Of a stretch of DNA of 16,865 nucleotides, positions 1 to 7,392 are shown in pieces. The first letter of the stretch is position 1. Each line of letters begins with the position of its first letter. Position numbers and translations under genes: made by a program. The notes below the pieces were generated by a model. The model was not told the origin of the DNA, ran no database searches, and saw only the letters and a list, made by a program, of their open reading frames with translations. The DNA is from Caulobacteraceae bacterium (GTDB taxonomy: Bacteria; Pseudomonadota; Alphaproteobacteria; Caulobacterales; Caulobacteraceae): assembly GCA_004144935.1 (NCBI GenBank), contig SDZP01000034.1, forward strand, positions 1-16,865, given 5' to 3'.

Positions 1-4
1 TCCC

Positions 5-26
5 CCTCCCCCGCAGGCGGGTGAGG
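5..26. repeat. Small hairpin at the left edge, upstream of trmB
   Basis: A C/G-rich palindrome folds into a stem of about ten base pairs with one C-U mismatch and an AG loop. No T-run follows it, so it does not look like a canonical intrinsic terminator. It may be a relic of an intergenic palindromic repeat or the end of an upstream transcript. The upstream gene is outside the window, so its role cannot be judged. Confidence 0.35.
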
Positions 27-66
27 ATAGGGTTTCGCCGTTTGCTCCGACCGGCTAGTCAGCACC

Positions 67-750
67 ATGCCCAACCCCCAGCAACCCCACGGTCCCCTGC
101 GGTCCTTCGGCCGCATCAAGTCGCGCCCCATCAAGGCGCGGCAGGCGGCGCTGTTCGACAGCCTGCTGCCGTCCATCGCGGTGCCGGAAACGGCGTTCGA
201 CCCGCGGAGCCTGAAGCCCGACGCCAGCGCGGTCTGGGTCGAGATCGGCTTTGGCGGCGGCGAGCACCTGGCCGGGCAGGCGGCGAAGAACCCGGACGTG
301 CTGATCCTGGGGGCCGAGCCGTTCCAGAACGGCGTCGCCAGCGCCCTGCGGCATCTCGAGGAAGCCGGAGCCAGCAACGCCCGCATCCATCCGGGCGACG
401 GCCGCGAGGTGCTGGCCAACCTGCCGGACGGCAGCATCGACCGCCTGTTCGTGCTGTTCCCCGACCCCTGGCAGAAGGCGCGGCACAACAAGCGCCGGCT
501 GGTGAACCCCGAGTTCCTGGCCGAGGCCCACCGGGTGCTCAAACCCGGCGGCCGCTTCCGCTTCGCCACCGACTGGGCGGACTACGCCGACTGGTCGCAG
601 GAGCGGGTGCTGGCCAGTGGGCTGTTCGCCTGGGAAGCCGGCCGCGAGGGCATCCTCGACACGCCGCCTGACGATCACCTGACCACGCGGTACGAGGAAA
701 AGAAGCTCGGCGACATCCCGCCGGTCTGGCTGGACTTCGTGCGCGTCTGA
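67..750 (+). CDS. trmB: tRNA (guanine-N7-)-methyltransferase TrmB
   Basis: This 227-residue cytoplasmic enzyme uses S-adenosylmethionine to methylate N7 of guanine 46 in the variable loop of tRNAs. The SAM-binding glycine-rich motif VEIGFGGGEH is at residues 58-67. The family signature FPDPWQKARHNKRR is at 131-144, TDW at 168-170 and TTRYEEK at 206-212. Length and motif order are normal for bacterial TrmB. The ATG at 67 fits the family N-terminus, but no clear Shine-Dalgarno precedes it, so it may be translated by coupling to a gene off the left edge. The gene converges on the acyl-CoA ligase gene, with 45 bp between the two stop codons and no strong bidirectional terminator there. Such a tRNA-modification gene fits functionally with the rimP-nusA-infB block, which here lies about 12.5 kb downstream. 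Confidence 0.95.
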   Translation: MPNPQQPHGPLRSFGRIKSRPIKARQAALFDSLLPSIAVPETAFDPRSLKPDASAVWVEIGFGGGEHLAGQAAKNPDVLILGAEPFQNGVASALRHLEEAGASNARIHPGDGREVLANLPDGSIDRLFVLFPDPWQKARHNKRRLVNPEFLAEAHRVLKPGGRFRFATDWADYADWSQERVLASGLFAWEAGREGILDTPPDDHLTTRYEEKKLGDIPPVWLDFVRV

Positions 751-795
751 CCCGGGCGTCACTTTGTCCCCGGCGGCTTCGGGCCGTCGTCGCCG

Positions 796-2340
796 TCAGA
801 TCGTCCGTCCCGCGCCTTCCCAATAGGTCTGGCGAATCTTGCGCTTGAAGATCTTGCCGCTGTCCTCGCGCGGCAGCTCGGCCAGGAAGTCGACCCGCTT
901 GGGGACCTTGTAGCCGGCCATCTGTTCGCGCAGCCAGCCTCTCACCTCAGCCTCGGTCAGCTCGACGCCCGGCTGGGCCTGCACCACGGCGCAGACCGCC
1001 TCGCCGAAGTCGTCGTCGGGGATGCCGAACACCGCGCAGTCGGCGACGCCAGGCATGCGATGCAGCTGGGCCTCGACCTCGGCCGGGTAGATGTTGACCC
1101 CGCCGGAGATGATCATGTCGCTCTTGCGGTCGCAAAGGTAGAGAAAGCCGTCCTTGTCGAAATAGCCGACATCGCCGGGGGTGATCAGGCCGTCCTTCTC
1201 CATCGAGCGGCGCTTGGCCTCGTCGTTCTGGTAGGTGAAGTCGCCCGAGCCGTGGAAGCGACCGATGACCTCGCCGATCTCGCCGGCCGGCAGGTCGTTA
1301 CCCTCGGCGTCGATCACCCGCACGGTGGCGCCGGGCATCAGCTTGCCGACCGTGCCGGGGTGGGCCAGCCATTCCTCGGCGTTGCAGATGGTGACGTTGC
1401 CCATCTCGGTCGAGCCGTAATATTCCCAGATCACCGGCCCCCACCAGTCGATCATCGCCCGCTTGATCGGCGGCGAGACCGGGGCGGCGGCGTGGGTGAC
1501 GAACTTCAGCGACGAGACGTCGTATTTGGCGCGGACCTCGGCCGGCAACTTGAGCAGCCGGTTGAACATGATCGGCACCATGTTCAGGTGGGTGACCCGG
1601 CGCTTTTCGATCAGGGCCAGGAACTCCTCGGGATCGAAGCGCGGCAGCAGGGTCAGGTTGGCGCCGATGCGGAAGGCCACCCCGGCATGGGCGTTGGGAG
1701 CGGCATGATAGATCGGGCCGGCGACGACGGTGACGATCTCCTCCGGATTGGCGAGATAGTCGAGGAAGCCATAGGAGCGGCAGAGCATCTCCATGACCAG
1801 GGCGCCGCGCTCGGGGGTCGCGGCCGGGCGGCGGACGCCCTTGGGCCGGCCGGTCGTGCCGGAGGTGTAGATGATCGCCCCAGGGGCCGGCCGGGGCTCC
1901 TCGGTGCGCGGCGGGAAGCTGCTCACGAAGGTGTCCCAGTCGGTCAGGCCTTCAGGGACGGCGGCGTCCGCGTCGGAAAGGCCGTAGGCCTCGCGGATCT
2001 CGGGCGGGGTGGGAACGACGAGGATCTGCACCGAGGCCGGCGCCGCCGCGCGGATGGGACCCAGCAGGTCGGCATGGATGATCAGCACCTTGGCGGCGGA
2101 ATCCTCCAACAGGTAGCGGGCCTCGTCGACCGTGTAGTGCCAGTTCACCGCCACCGGATAGGCGCCCAGGGCCCCGATCGCGCCGCCGGCCTCGAAGAAG
2201 GCGAAGTCGTTGCGCAGGTAGAGGGCCACAGTGTCGCCGGAGCCGACGCCGAGGCTTTCCAGGCCGGTGGCGGCCTGCAGGCTGCGCTGCTGGATCTCGC
2301 CCTGCGTCCGCTGGCGGTCGCCGCTCCAGATGGTGCTCAT
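796..2340 (-). CDS. AMP-forming acyl-CoA synthetase/ligase
   Basis: This 514-residue member of the ANL adenylating superfamily should activate a carboxylic acid to its acyl-CoA using ATP, in the cytoplasm. The P-loop YTSGTTGRPKGV is at residues 158-169, the A5 motif EYYGSTE at 306-312, the GD of the A7 motif at 389-390, the hinge region DRKSDMIISGGVNIYP at 404-419, and the C-terminal catalytic lysine (DSGK) at K496. All key residues are present. The ATG at 2340 has a GGAGG Shine-Dalgarno five bases upstream. The N-terminus is somewhat short for fatty-acyl ligases, starting directly at the family's first conserved segment. It is the last gene of the minus-strand set, 17 bp after the MFS gene, so the two are probably cotranscribed. 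The substrate cannot be read from the sequence. Next to the kinase/ACAD pair, a role like LvaE (activating a 4-oxo or 4-hydroxy acid) is a reasonable inference. Confidence 0.9.
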   Translation of the reverse strand: MSTIWSGDRQRTQGEIQQRSLQAATGLESLGVGSGDTVALYLRNDFAFFEAGGAIGALGAYPVAVNWHYTVDEARYLLEDSAAKVLIIHADLLGPIRAAAPASVQILVVPTPPEIREAYGLSDADAAVPEGLTDWDTFVSSFPPRTEEPRPAPGAIIYTSGTTGRPKGVRRPAATPERGALVMEMLCRSYGFLDYLANPEEIVTVVAGPIYHAAPNAHAGVAFRIGANLTLLPRFDPEEFLALIEKRRVTHLNMVPIMFNRLLKLPAEVRAKYDVSSLKFVTHAAAPVSPPIKRAMIDWWGPVIWEYYGSTEMGNVTICNAEEWLAHPGTVGKLMPGATVRVIDAEGNDLPAGEIGEVIGRFHGSGDFTYQNDEAKRRSMEKDGLITPGDVGYFDKDGFLYLCDRKSDMIISGGVNIYPAEVEAQLHRMPGVADCAVFGIPDDDFGEAVCAVVQAQPGVELTEAEVRGWLREQMAGYKVPKRVDFLAELPREDSGKIFKRKIRQTYWEGAGRTI

Positions 2341-2357
2341 GGTGTCCTCCGGTTCCG

Positions 2358-3752
2358 CTAGCTGATGCTGTCACGGGCGAGGGTCTTGCGCACTCGCCAC
2401 AGGCAGAAAAAGGTCGCCACCCCGATCAGGGTCGAGAGGATCAGCGCCCAGCGCACCCCCTCGGCCGAGCCGAGGCCGGCGTGGTTGAGGGCGTCCGACA
2501 GGATGCCGACCCCGAGCGGGCCCAGGCCCAGCCCGATCAGGTTGATGATGAAGACCAGGATGGCCGAGGCGGTGGCCCGCATGTGGGCGGGGGCCACCGA
2601 CTGGGCGCTGGCGTAGATCGGGCCATACCAGATGGTCCCCAGGAAGACGCTGATGGCCAGCATGATCAGGGCCCCCAGGGCCGAAGGCAGGCTGACGGCG
2701 GCGATATAGACCGGCACCGAGACCAGACTGGCGATGGCCGGGCCGGTCATGATCGAGCCGATGTCGCGCCGGGCCGCCCGGTCGGCCAGCCAGCCGCCGA
2801 AGAAGGCCCCGCCGGCGCCGGCCACGCCGCTGAAGATACCCAGAGACAGGCCCATGAAGCCGATCGGTCCAAGGTCCCAGCCGAACCAGCCGCCGACGAC
2901 CTTCGCCAGGTCGGCGACCTCCGCCGAGTGAACCCGCAGGAAGAAGGAGACGGTGAATGGCGAATGGCCATAGCCGACGAAGGCCTGCACGGCGGCGGCC
3001 GCGGCGACGAGGCCGAAGGTCGGGGTCTTCATCAGGTGCTTGAGCGTCTCGCCAAAGGTGGCCGACAGCGCCTGCGCCCTGGCGGCCTGGGCGGCGATCA
3101 GCTTGCGGGGCTCGCGCAGGGTGAAGACGGCGAGGGCGGCGAAGATAAGGCCGGGCACGCCGGCCACCAGGAAGGCCATGCGCCAGCCGTAGGCGTCGGC
3201 CACAAGACCGCCGAACACCAGGCCCAGCAAGGAACCGATGGGGGTGCCCATATGGTAGAAGGCCAGGGCCGAGCTGCGCTTTTCGCGCGGCACCATGTCG
3301 GAGATCAGCGAGTGGGCCGGCGGGGTGCAGCCGGCCTCGCCGACCCCGACGCCGATCCGGTAGAGCAGCAACTGGCTGAAGGTCTGGGCCGATCCGCACA
3401 GGGCGGTGAAGCCGCTCCACACCGCCACCGAGGTCCCGATGATCAGGGCCCGGTTGCGCTTCTCCGCCAGCCTGGCGATGGGCAGGCCGAGGAAGGTGTA
3501 GAACAGGGCGAAGGCCAGGCCGCTCATCAGCCCCAGCTGCCAGTCGGCGAGGCCGAGGTCCTTCTTGATCGGCTCGGCCAGGATGTTGATCACCTGCCGG
3601 TCGAGGAAGTTGATCGTGTAGATGCCGAGCAGCAGCCAGAGGGCGTAGCGGGTGTAGGCGGGGGAGAAGGGGGCGGTTTCGAGGCCTTTGCCGTCTGCGG
3701 GTGCAGCCGGCGGAACCACGGTCGGGTCGTCGGCGGCGATGTCGGTCGGCAT
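2358..3752 (-). CDS. MFS transporter (Spinster-like)
   Basis: This 464-residue inner-membrane protein has about twelve hydrophobic segments and the major facilitator motif region GLPIARLAEKRNR after the second segment. The segment NFLDRQVINILAEPIKKDLG in the first helix is typical of the Spinster-like MFS proteins common in Caulobacter and sphingomonad catabolic clusters. The N-terminal 30 or so residues are polar and probably cytoplasmic. The start at 3752 is chosen because a GGAG Shine-Dalgarno lies seven bases upstream. A longer reading to 3833 would only translate the intergenic repeat, giving the stretch KWVPAFAGM, a hallmark of a spurious N-terminal extension. It stops 17 bp before the ligase gene. 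The likely role is import of the acid substrate or export of a product. The transported compound is unknown. Confidence 0.88.
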   Translation of the reverse strand: MPTDIAADDPTVVPPAAPADGKGLETAPFSPAYTRYALWLLLGIYTINFLDRQVINILAEPIKKDLGLADWQLGLMSGLAFALFYTFLGLPIARLAEKRNRALIIGTSVAVWSGFTALCGSAQTFSQLLLYRIGVGVGEAGCTPPAHSLISDMVPREKRSSALAFYHMGTPIGSLLGLVFGGLVADAYGWRMAFLVAGVPGLIFAALAVFTLREPRKLIAAQAARAQALSATFGETLKHLMKTPTFGLVAAAAAVQAFVGYGHSPFTVSFFLRVHSAEVADLAKVVGGWFGWDLGPIGFMGLSLGIFSGVAGAGGAFFGGWLADRAARRDIGSIMTGPAIASLVSVPVYIAAVSLPSALGALIMLAISVFLGTIWYGPIYASAQSVAPAHMRATASAILVFIINLIGLGLGPLGVGILSDALNHAGLGSAEGVRWALILSTLIGVATFFCLWRVRKTLARDSIS

Positions 3753-3770
3753 GCAATCACTCCTACTTCC

Positions 3771-3873
3771 GCTCATCCCGGCGAAGGCCGGGACCCATTT
3801 CAGCCTCGCTGTCTGCAGGCTGATCCCAGCCACCGCGCCCTATGAATGGGCCCCGGCCTTCGCCGGGGTGAGC
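3771..3873. repeat. Composite intergenic palindromic repeat (two inverted 28-bp arms)
   Basis: Two arms at 3771-3798 and 3846-3873 are reverse complements at 26 of 28 positions. Each arm contains its own palindrome, CCCGGC-GAAG-GCCGGG or a close variant. The spacer holds a further six-base inverted repeat, CAGCCT at 3801-3806 and AGGCTG at 3817-3822. This matches the dispersed intergenic palindromes common in Caulobacterales genomes. It sits between the alcohol dehydrogenase and MFS genes, where the long RNA hairpin could attenuate transcription or stabilise the upstream message. No T-run follows on the minus strand. Confidence 0.85.
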
Positions 3874-3889
3874 GGTGGAGGAGGTGTTG

Positions 3890-4927
3890 CTATGGCGTCA
3901 GCACCATCTTCAGCGCCCCGTCCTTGCGGCCGTCGAACATGGCGTAGGCTTCCGCCCCGGCGCTCAGCGGCAGCCGGTGGCTGATCATCCGCTCGGGCTT
4001 CAGCCGGCCCGCCTGCAACAGCGGGATCAGTTCGGGCCAGGTCTCCTGCACGCTGCAGGTGCCGATCCGGAAGGTCAGGCCCATGGCGAAGGCGCGGGCC
4101 ATCGGGAAGTCGAAGCGGCGGTCCTGGTTGACCCCGATCACCGACACCGTGCCCCGGCGGGCCGCCAGGCGAAGGGCCAGGTCGATGGTGCGGTCGTGGC
4201 CGACGGCCTCGACGATGCTGTCGACCATGCGGCCGCGGGTCAGCTCGCGGATGGTCTCGACCGCCTCGTCGGGGTGCAGGGCAAGGGCCCCCAGCTCCTC
4301 GGCGATGGCGCGGCGTTCGGGGACCGGGTCGATGGCGAAGACGCGTGCGGCGCCCTTCACCAGGATCTGCTCGACGGCCATCAGGCCGATGGGCCCGAGG
4401 CCGACCACGGCCGCCGAGCCGCCCGGTCGGATGTCGGCGTTGGTGACGCCATACCAGGCCGTGGCCATGCCGTCGGTCAGCAGCAGGGCCTGGTCCTCGC
4501 TGACCCCGTCCGGAATGATGGCGGCGTTGAAGTCGCCGGCCGGCACCCGGACGGCCTCGGCCTGCGAGCCCTGCAGCCTGGAGGACAGGCCATAGCAGGC
4601 CCCCGAGCCGGTCTCGCAGCGCACGACGTCGCCACGCAGGCAGCTGGCGCAGGCGCCGCAGCCGACGGCCGCCGAGATCATCACCTTGTCGCCGCTCTTC
4701 AGGCGCCGCACGCCGCGACCGATCTCGACCACCTCGCCGACCGCTTCATGGCCGACGCAGAAGCCGAGATCCTCGCTGAAGCCCTCGCCATGATAGATAT
4801 GCAGGTCGCTGCCGCAGATGGCGCAGCCGGTGACCTTGACCAGGACGTCGCGGTCGTCGTGCAGGACCGGGTCGTCCATGCTCTCGTAGCGGATGTCGCG
4901 CGCGCCGTGGAAGCGAAGGGCCTTCAT
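3890..4927 (-). CDS. Zinc-dependent MDR-family alcohol dehydrogenase
   Basis: This 345-residue medium-chain dehydrogenase/reductase should oxidise a secondary or primary alcohol, or reduce the ketone or aldehyde, with NAD(P)(H). Catalytic zinc ligands are visible as C38, the GHE motif at 59-61 and a likely D152. The structural zinc lobe has four cysteines at C90, C93, C96 and C104. The nucleotide-binding Rossmann motif GLGPIG is at 176-181, followed by an acidic residue (D200) at the end of the second strand, which usually favours NAD over NADP. The ATG at 4927 has GAGGA about eight bases upstream. It follows the acyl-CoA dehydrogenase by 23 bp and is probably in the same transcript. It could interconvert hydroxy- and oxo-acyl intermediates of the pathway, taking the place of the short-chain dehydrogenase LvaD in levulinate clusters. 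That assignment is inference. Confidence 0.9.
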   Translation of the reverse strand: MKALRFHGARDIRYESMDDPVLHDDRDVLVKVTGCAICGSDLHIYHGEGFSEDLGFCVGHEAVGEVVEIGRGVRRLKSGDKVMISAAVGCGACASCLRGDVVRCETGSGACYGLSSRLQGSQAEAVRVPAGDFNAAIIPDGVSEDQALLLTDGMATAWYGVTNADIRPGGSAAVVGLGPIGLMAVEQILVKGAARVFAIDPVPERRAIAEELGALALHPDEAVETIRELTRGRMVDSIVEAVGHDRTIDLALRLAARRGTVSVIGVNQDRRFDFPMARAFAMGLTFRIGTCSVQETWPELIPLLQAGRLKPERMISHRLPLSAGAEAYAMFDGRKDGALKMVLTP

Positions 4928-4950
4928 GGTGGTTTCCTCGTTAGCCGCCG

Positions 4951-6177
4951 CTAGCGGGCGTTGGACGCGTTGTATTCGGCGATCTTCTGCTTGCCGAGCT
5001 GGCTCATGTGCACCTCGTCCGGACCGTCGGCGATGCGCAGGTAGCGGTTGAGGGTGAAGAAGTAGGCGATCGGGGTGTCGTCGCTGACGCCCATGGCGCC
5101 GTGGGCCTGGATGGCGCGGTCGGCGACGGTCTGGGCCATCTGCGGCGCGATCACCTTGATGGCCCCGATCAGGTCCTTGGCGACCTTGTTGCCGTACTTG
5201 TCCATGGCGTCCGCGGCTTTCAGGGTCAGCAGCCGGGCCATCTCGATCTCGCAGTAGGATCTGGCGACGTCCTGGCGGATCGACGACTGGTCGGACAGTT
5301 TCTTGCCGAAGGCGACGCGGCTCTCGACCCGGCGGGCCATGATCTCGACCGAGCGCTGGGCCTGGCCGATGGAACGCATGCAGTGGTGGATACGGCCGGG
5401 GCCAAGCCGCCCCTGGGCGATCTCGAACCCGCGGCCCTCGCCAAGGATCAGGTTCTCCTTGGGCACCCGCACGTTCCTGAACTCCACCCAGCCCTCGCCC
5501 CCCGGCGAGTTCTGGGAGCCGAAGACGGTCAGGTGGCGCGGGATGGTGATCCCGGGGGTGTCGCGCGGCACGATGATGGTCGAGTGCTGGCTGTGGCGCG
5601 GGTTGTCCATCAGCGTCTTGCCCATGACCAGCAACAGGTCGCAGCGCGGTCCCATGATGCCGCTGATCCACCACTTCGTGCCGTTGATGACGTAGTCGTC
5701 GCCATCCGGCAGGATGGTGGTCTCGAGGTTGGTGGCGTCGGAGCTGGCGACCTGCGGTTCGGTCATCACATAGGCCGAGCGGATCTCGCCGTTCATCAGC
5801 GGCTTGAGCCAGCGCTCCTGCTGCTCGGGCGTGCCGAAGCGGGCCAGGACTTCCATGTTGCCGGTGTCCGGCGCCTGGCAGTTGAACACCTGGCTCGACC
5901 ACGGCACCCGGCCCATGATCTCGGCCAGGGGCGCGTATTCCAGGTTGGTCAGGCCGGGGCTGAAGGCGCCGTACTCGTGCGGCAGGAACAGGTTCCACAG
6001 GTTCTCGGCCCGGGCCTTGGCCTTGAGGTCCTCCATGCCCTGCCATTCCTTCCACAGGTTGGCCGGGTCGTGGACGAAGTCGTAGTAGGCCGTCTCGTTG
6101 GGATAGACGTGCTCGTCCATGAAGCTTTCGACCCGGGCGATGAGGTCTTTCACCTTGTCGGAAAAGTCGAAGTCCAT
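4951..6177 (-). CDS. Acyl-CoA dehydrogenase, ACAD10/ACAD11-like (LvaC-type)
   Basis: This 408-residue flavoprotein has the acyl-CoA dehydrogenase fold: a helical N-terminus, a middle beta domain with AYVMTEPQVASSD (135-147) and ING-KWWISG (164-173), and a helical C-terminal domain with RVAFGKKL (287-294), QAHGAMGV (357-364) and RIADGPDEVH (381-390). Where short- and medium-chain enzymes carry their catalytic glutamate (EG), this protein has D384-G385, as I recall for the ACAD10/11-like group. The ATG at 6177 has GGAG six bases upstream. The gene starts 17 bp after the phosphotransferase. In ACAD10/11 this domain is fused to an APH-like kinase, and in levulinate degradation the separate LvaA kinase and LvaC dehydrogenase convert 4-hydroxyacyl-CoA to 3-hydroxyacyl-CoA. 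The arrangement here argues for that chemistry rather than plain beta-oxidation. The actual substrate is unknown. Confidence 0.9.
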   Translation of the reverse strand: MDFDFSDKVKDLIARVESFMDEHVYPNETAYYDFVHDPANLWKEWQGMEDLKAKARAENLWNLFLPHEYGAFSPGLTNLEYAPLAEIMGRVPWSSQVFNCQAPDTGNMEVLARFGTPEQQERWLKPLMNGEIRSAYVMTEPQVASSDATNLETTILPDGDDYVINGTKWWISGIMGPRCDLLLVMGKTLMDNPRHSQHSTIIVPRDTPGITIPRHLTVFGSQNSPGGEGWVEFRNVRVPKENLILGEGRGFEIAQGRLGPGRIHHCMRSIGQAQRSVEIMARRVESRVAFGKKLSDQSSIRQDVARSYCEIEMARLLTLKAADAMDKYGNKVAKDLIGAIKVIAPQMAQTVADRAIQAHGAMGVSDDTPIAYFFTLNRYLRIADGPDEVHMSQLGKQKIAEYNASNAR

Positions 6178-6194
6178 GGTCGTCTCCAGACGGG

Positions 6195-7226
6195 TCAGCC
6201 GACCCAGCGCAGGGCGCGCTGGAACAGGCGGAGGGTGATGGCGTGCAGGCGGTCGCCCGTGGCCCGGGGCGCGAGCCCGGCGCAGGCGCGGGCGTGGGTG
6301 CCTTCCAGGATGATGCCCAGCTTGTAGCAGCCGAGCACCCCGTACCAGCGGGCGTGGGTCAGGTCGCGGTCGCTGTGGCGGCCGTAGTGGGCGACGATCT
6401 CGTCGATGGTGGGGAAGCCGTCCCAGGGTTTGACGGGGGTTCCGTCGGTCTCGCCGGGGTGGTCGGCGTCTGGCCACATTGCCATCATCCAGCCGAGATC
6501 CAGCAGCGGATCGCCGATGGCGGCCAGTTCCCAGTCGACGATGGCGGCCAGTTCGCCGCTGTCTGGCCGGTACATGACGTTGGCCAGGTGATAATCGCCG
6601 TGGATCAGGCCGGGTTTGAAGCCTGGCGGGCGATGCGCCTCCAGCCAGTCGCCGACTTTTTGAACTCCGGGTACGCCGTCCGGACCGGTCCAGCCGGCCA
6701 GCTCGCCATAGCTCTCGAACTGCGCCCGCCAGCGTGGCGCCTGCCGCTCCAGCCAGCCGTCCGCCTTGCCGAGGCCTTCGAGGCCTTCGATGTCGACCCG
6801 GCCCAGCGCCAGGGCGCCGTCGCAGAGGGCGAAGCCCATGCGGTTGCGGATGGCGGCGTCCGACAGGTGCGGCTCGGGCAGGCCCATGGCCGGGTTGAAG
6901 CCGTCGACCGGCTCCATCAGGTAAAAGGCGGCCCCCTGCATGATCTCCTCGGGACAGGCGGCGATCAGCTCGGGGTGCGGCACGTCGGTGCCCTTCAGCG
7001 CCGCCAGGGTGCGGGCCTCGCGGCGCATGGTCTCGTTGGAGTTGGCCCGCAGCCGGGGCGGGGGGCGGCGCATCACGTACTCGCGGCCGGAGCGGCCGAA
7101 CTTCAGGAGGATGTTCTGGGTGCCGCCGGTCAGGACGGTGACGTCCTGCAGCGGCCCGGCGCCCAGGCCCTGGCTGTCCATCCATTCGGTGAGCAGGCGC
7201 AGGTCGACGCCTTCGGGTTCGGTCAC
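6195..7226 (-). CDS. APH-fold phosphotransferase, LvaA / ACAD10-11 kinase-domain type
   Basis: This 343-residue protein has the aminoglycoside-phosphotransferase (choline-kinase-like) fold. Visible elements, numbered from the GTG start, are the nucleotide loop LTGGTQN (32-38), YVMRRPPP (50-57) where a lysine or arginine holds ATP phosphates, E70 in MRREAR, the catalytic loop HGDYHLAN (209-216, D211) and the metal-binding VDWE (D231). These are the marks of the kinase domain found in ACAD10/11 and in LvaA, which phosphorylates the 4-hydroxyl of acyl-CoAs, rather than of an antibiotic-resistance enzyme. The GTG at 7226 is preferred because AGGAGG lies eight bases upstream. An in-frame ATG at 7268 adds 14 residues but has only a weak ribosome site. 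The gene leads the minus-strand set and is followed after 17 bp by its probable partner dehydrogenase. No small LvaB-like gene is visible beside it. Confidence 0.87.
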   Translation of the reverse strand: MTEPEGVDLRLLTEWMDSQGLGAGPLQDVTVLTGGTQNILLKFGRSGREYVMRRPPPRLRANSNETMRREARTLAALKGTDVPHPELIAACPEEIMQGAAFYLMEPVDGFNPAMGLPEPHLSDAAIRNRMGFALCDGALALGRVDIEGLEGLGKADGWLERQAPRWRAQFESYGELAGWTGPDGVPGVQKVGDWLEAHRPPGFKPGLIHGDYHLANVMYRPDSGELAAIVDWELAAIGDPLLDLGWMMAMWPDADHPGETDGTPVKPWDGFPTIDEIVAHYGRHSDRDLTHARWYGVLGCYKLGIILEGTHARACAGLAPRATGDRLHAITLRLFQRALRWVG

Positions 7227-7273
7227 TTGGGTTTCCTCCTGGCCGCTTCTTAGGGGCGGTCCCGCCATCAGAC

Positions 7274-7301
7274 CTTAGACGCCTCTCCCACACCAACGCA
7301 A
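7274..7301 (-). promoter_or_regulatory. Possible promoter for the minus-strand catabolic set
   Basis: Read on the minus strand, TTGCGT (7301-7296) and TCTAAG (7279-7274) are separated by 16 bp and resemble sigma-70 -35 and -10 boxes, each with two or so mismatches. A start point near 7267 would leave roughly 40 nt of leader before the GTG at 7226, or make the ATG at 7268 almost leaderless. The match is weak and in GC-rich DNA can arise by chance. Confidence 0.3.
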
Positions 7302-7306
7302 ACTTT

Positions 7307-7326
7307 CTTGTTGGCTGACCAAGAAG
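7307..7326. promoter_or_regulatory. Candidate operator dyad in the divergent control region
   Basis: CTTGTTGG-CTGA-CCAAGAAG is an imperfect palindrome with seven of eight arm bases matching. It lies in a locally AT-richer patch between the divergent phosphotransferase and receptor genes. Its length and symmetry suit a dimeric repressor such as the TetR protein encoded at 9905-10534. It overlaps or abuts the candidate minus-strand promoter. Binding is inference. Confidence 0.4.
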
Positions 7327-7345
7327 TGTGCCATGGAGGGGTCGA

Positions 7346-7369
7346 CGACGCCGCATCAGACAGGCGTCG
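7346..7369. repeat. Perfect 7-bp inverted repeat upstream of the receptor start
   Basis: CGACGCC (7346-7352) and GGCGTCG (7363-7369) are exact reverse complements separated by ten bases. The dyad ends 23 bases before the receptor ATG. It could be a second operator half-site pair or a leader hairpin. It is too short, and lacks a T-run, to be called a terminator. Confidence 0.4.
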
Positions 7370-7392
7370 CGAAAACGGGAAGGGAAACGATC

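Noticed and set aside
751..795. Bidirectional terminator between trmB and the ligase gene
   Set aside because: Only a short CGGC-GCCG type pairing with a TTCG-like loop is present and neither side has a T-run.
1060..2361. Long plus-strand reading frame opposite the acyl-CoA ligase
   Set aside because: It is the reverse-strand shadow of a gene with all ANL motifs. Its translation is glycine/valine/aspartate-rich without any domain.
3753..3833. N-terminal extension of the MFS protein by 27 residues
   Set aside because: It translates the intergenic palindrome into KWVPAFAGM, and the internal ATG at 3752 has a well-placed GGAG site.
6195..7268. Aminoglycoside resistance gene
   Set aside because: The protein has the APH fold, but the YVMRRPPP and VDWE context and its pairing with an ACAD10/11-like dehydrogenase fit the acyl-CoA kinase group instead.
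7333..7392. Upstream ATG for the TonB-dependent receptor
   Set aside because: The added 20 residues precede a complete signal peptide that begins at 7393, and the extension covers the inverted repeat of the leader.
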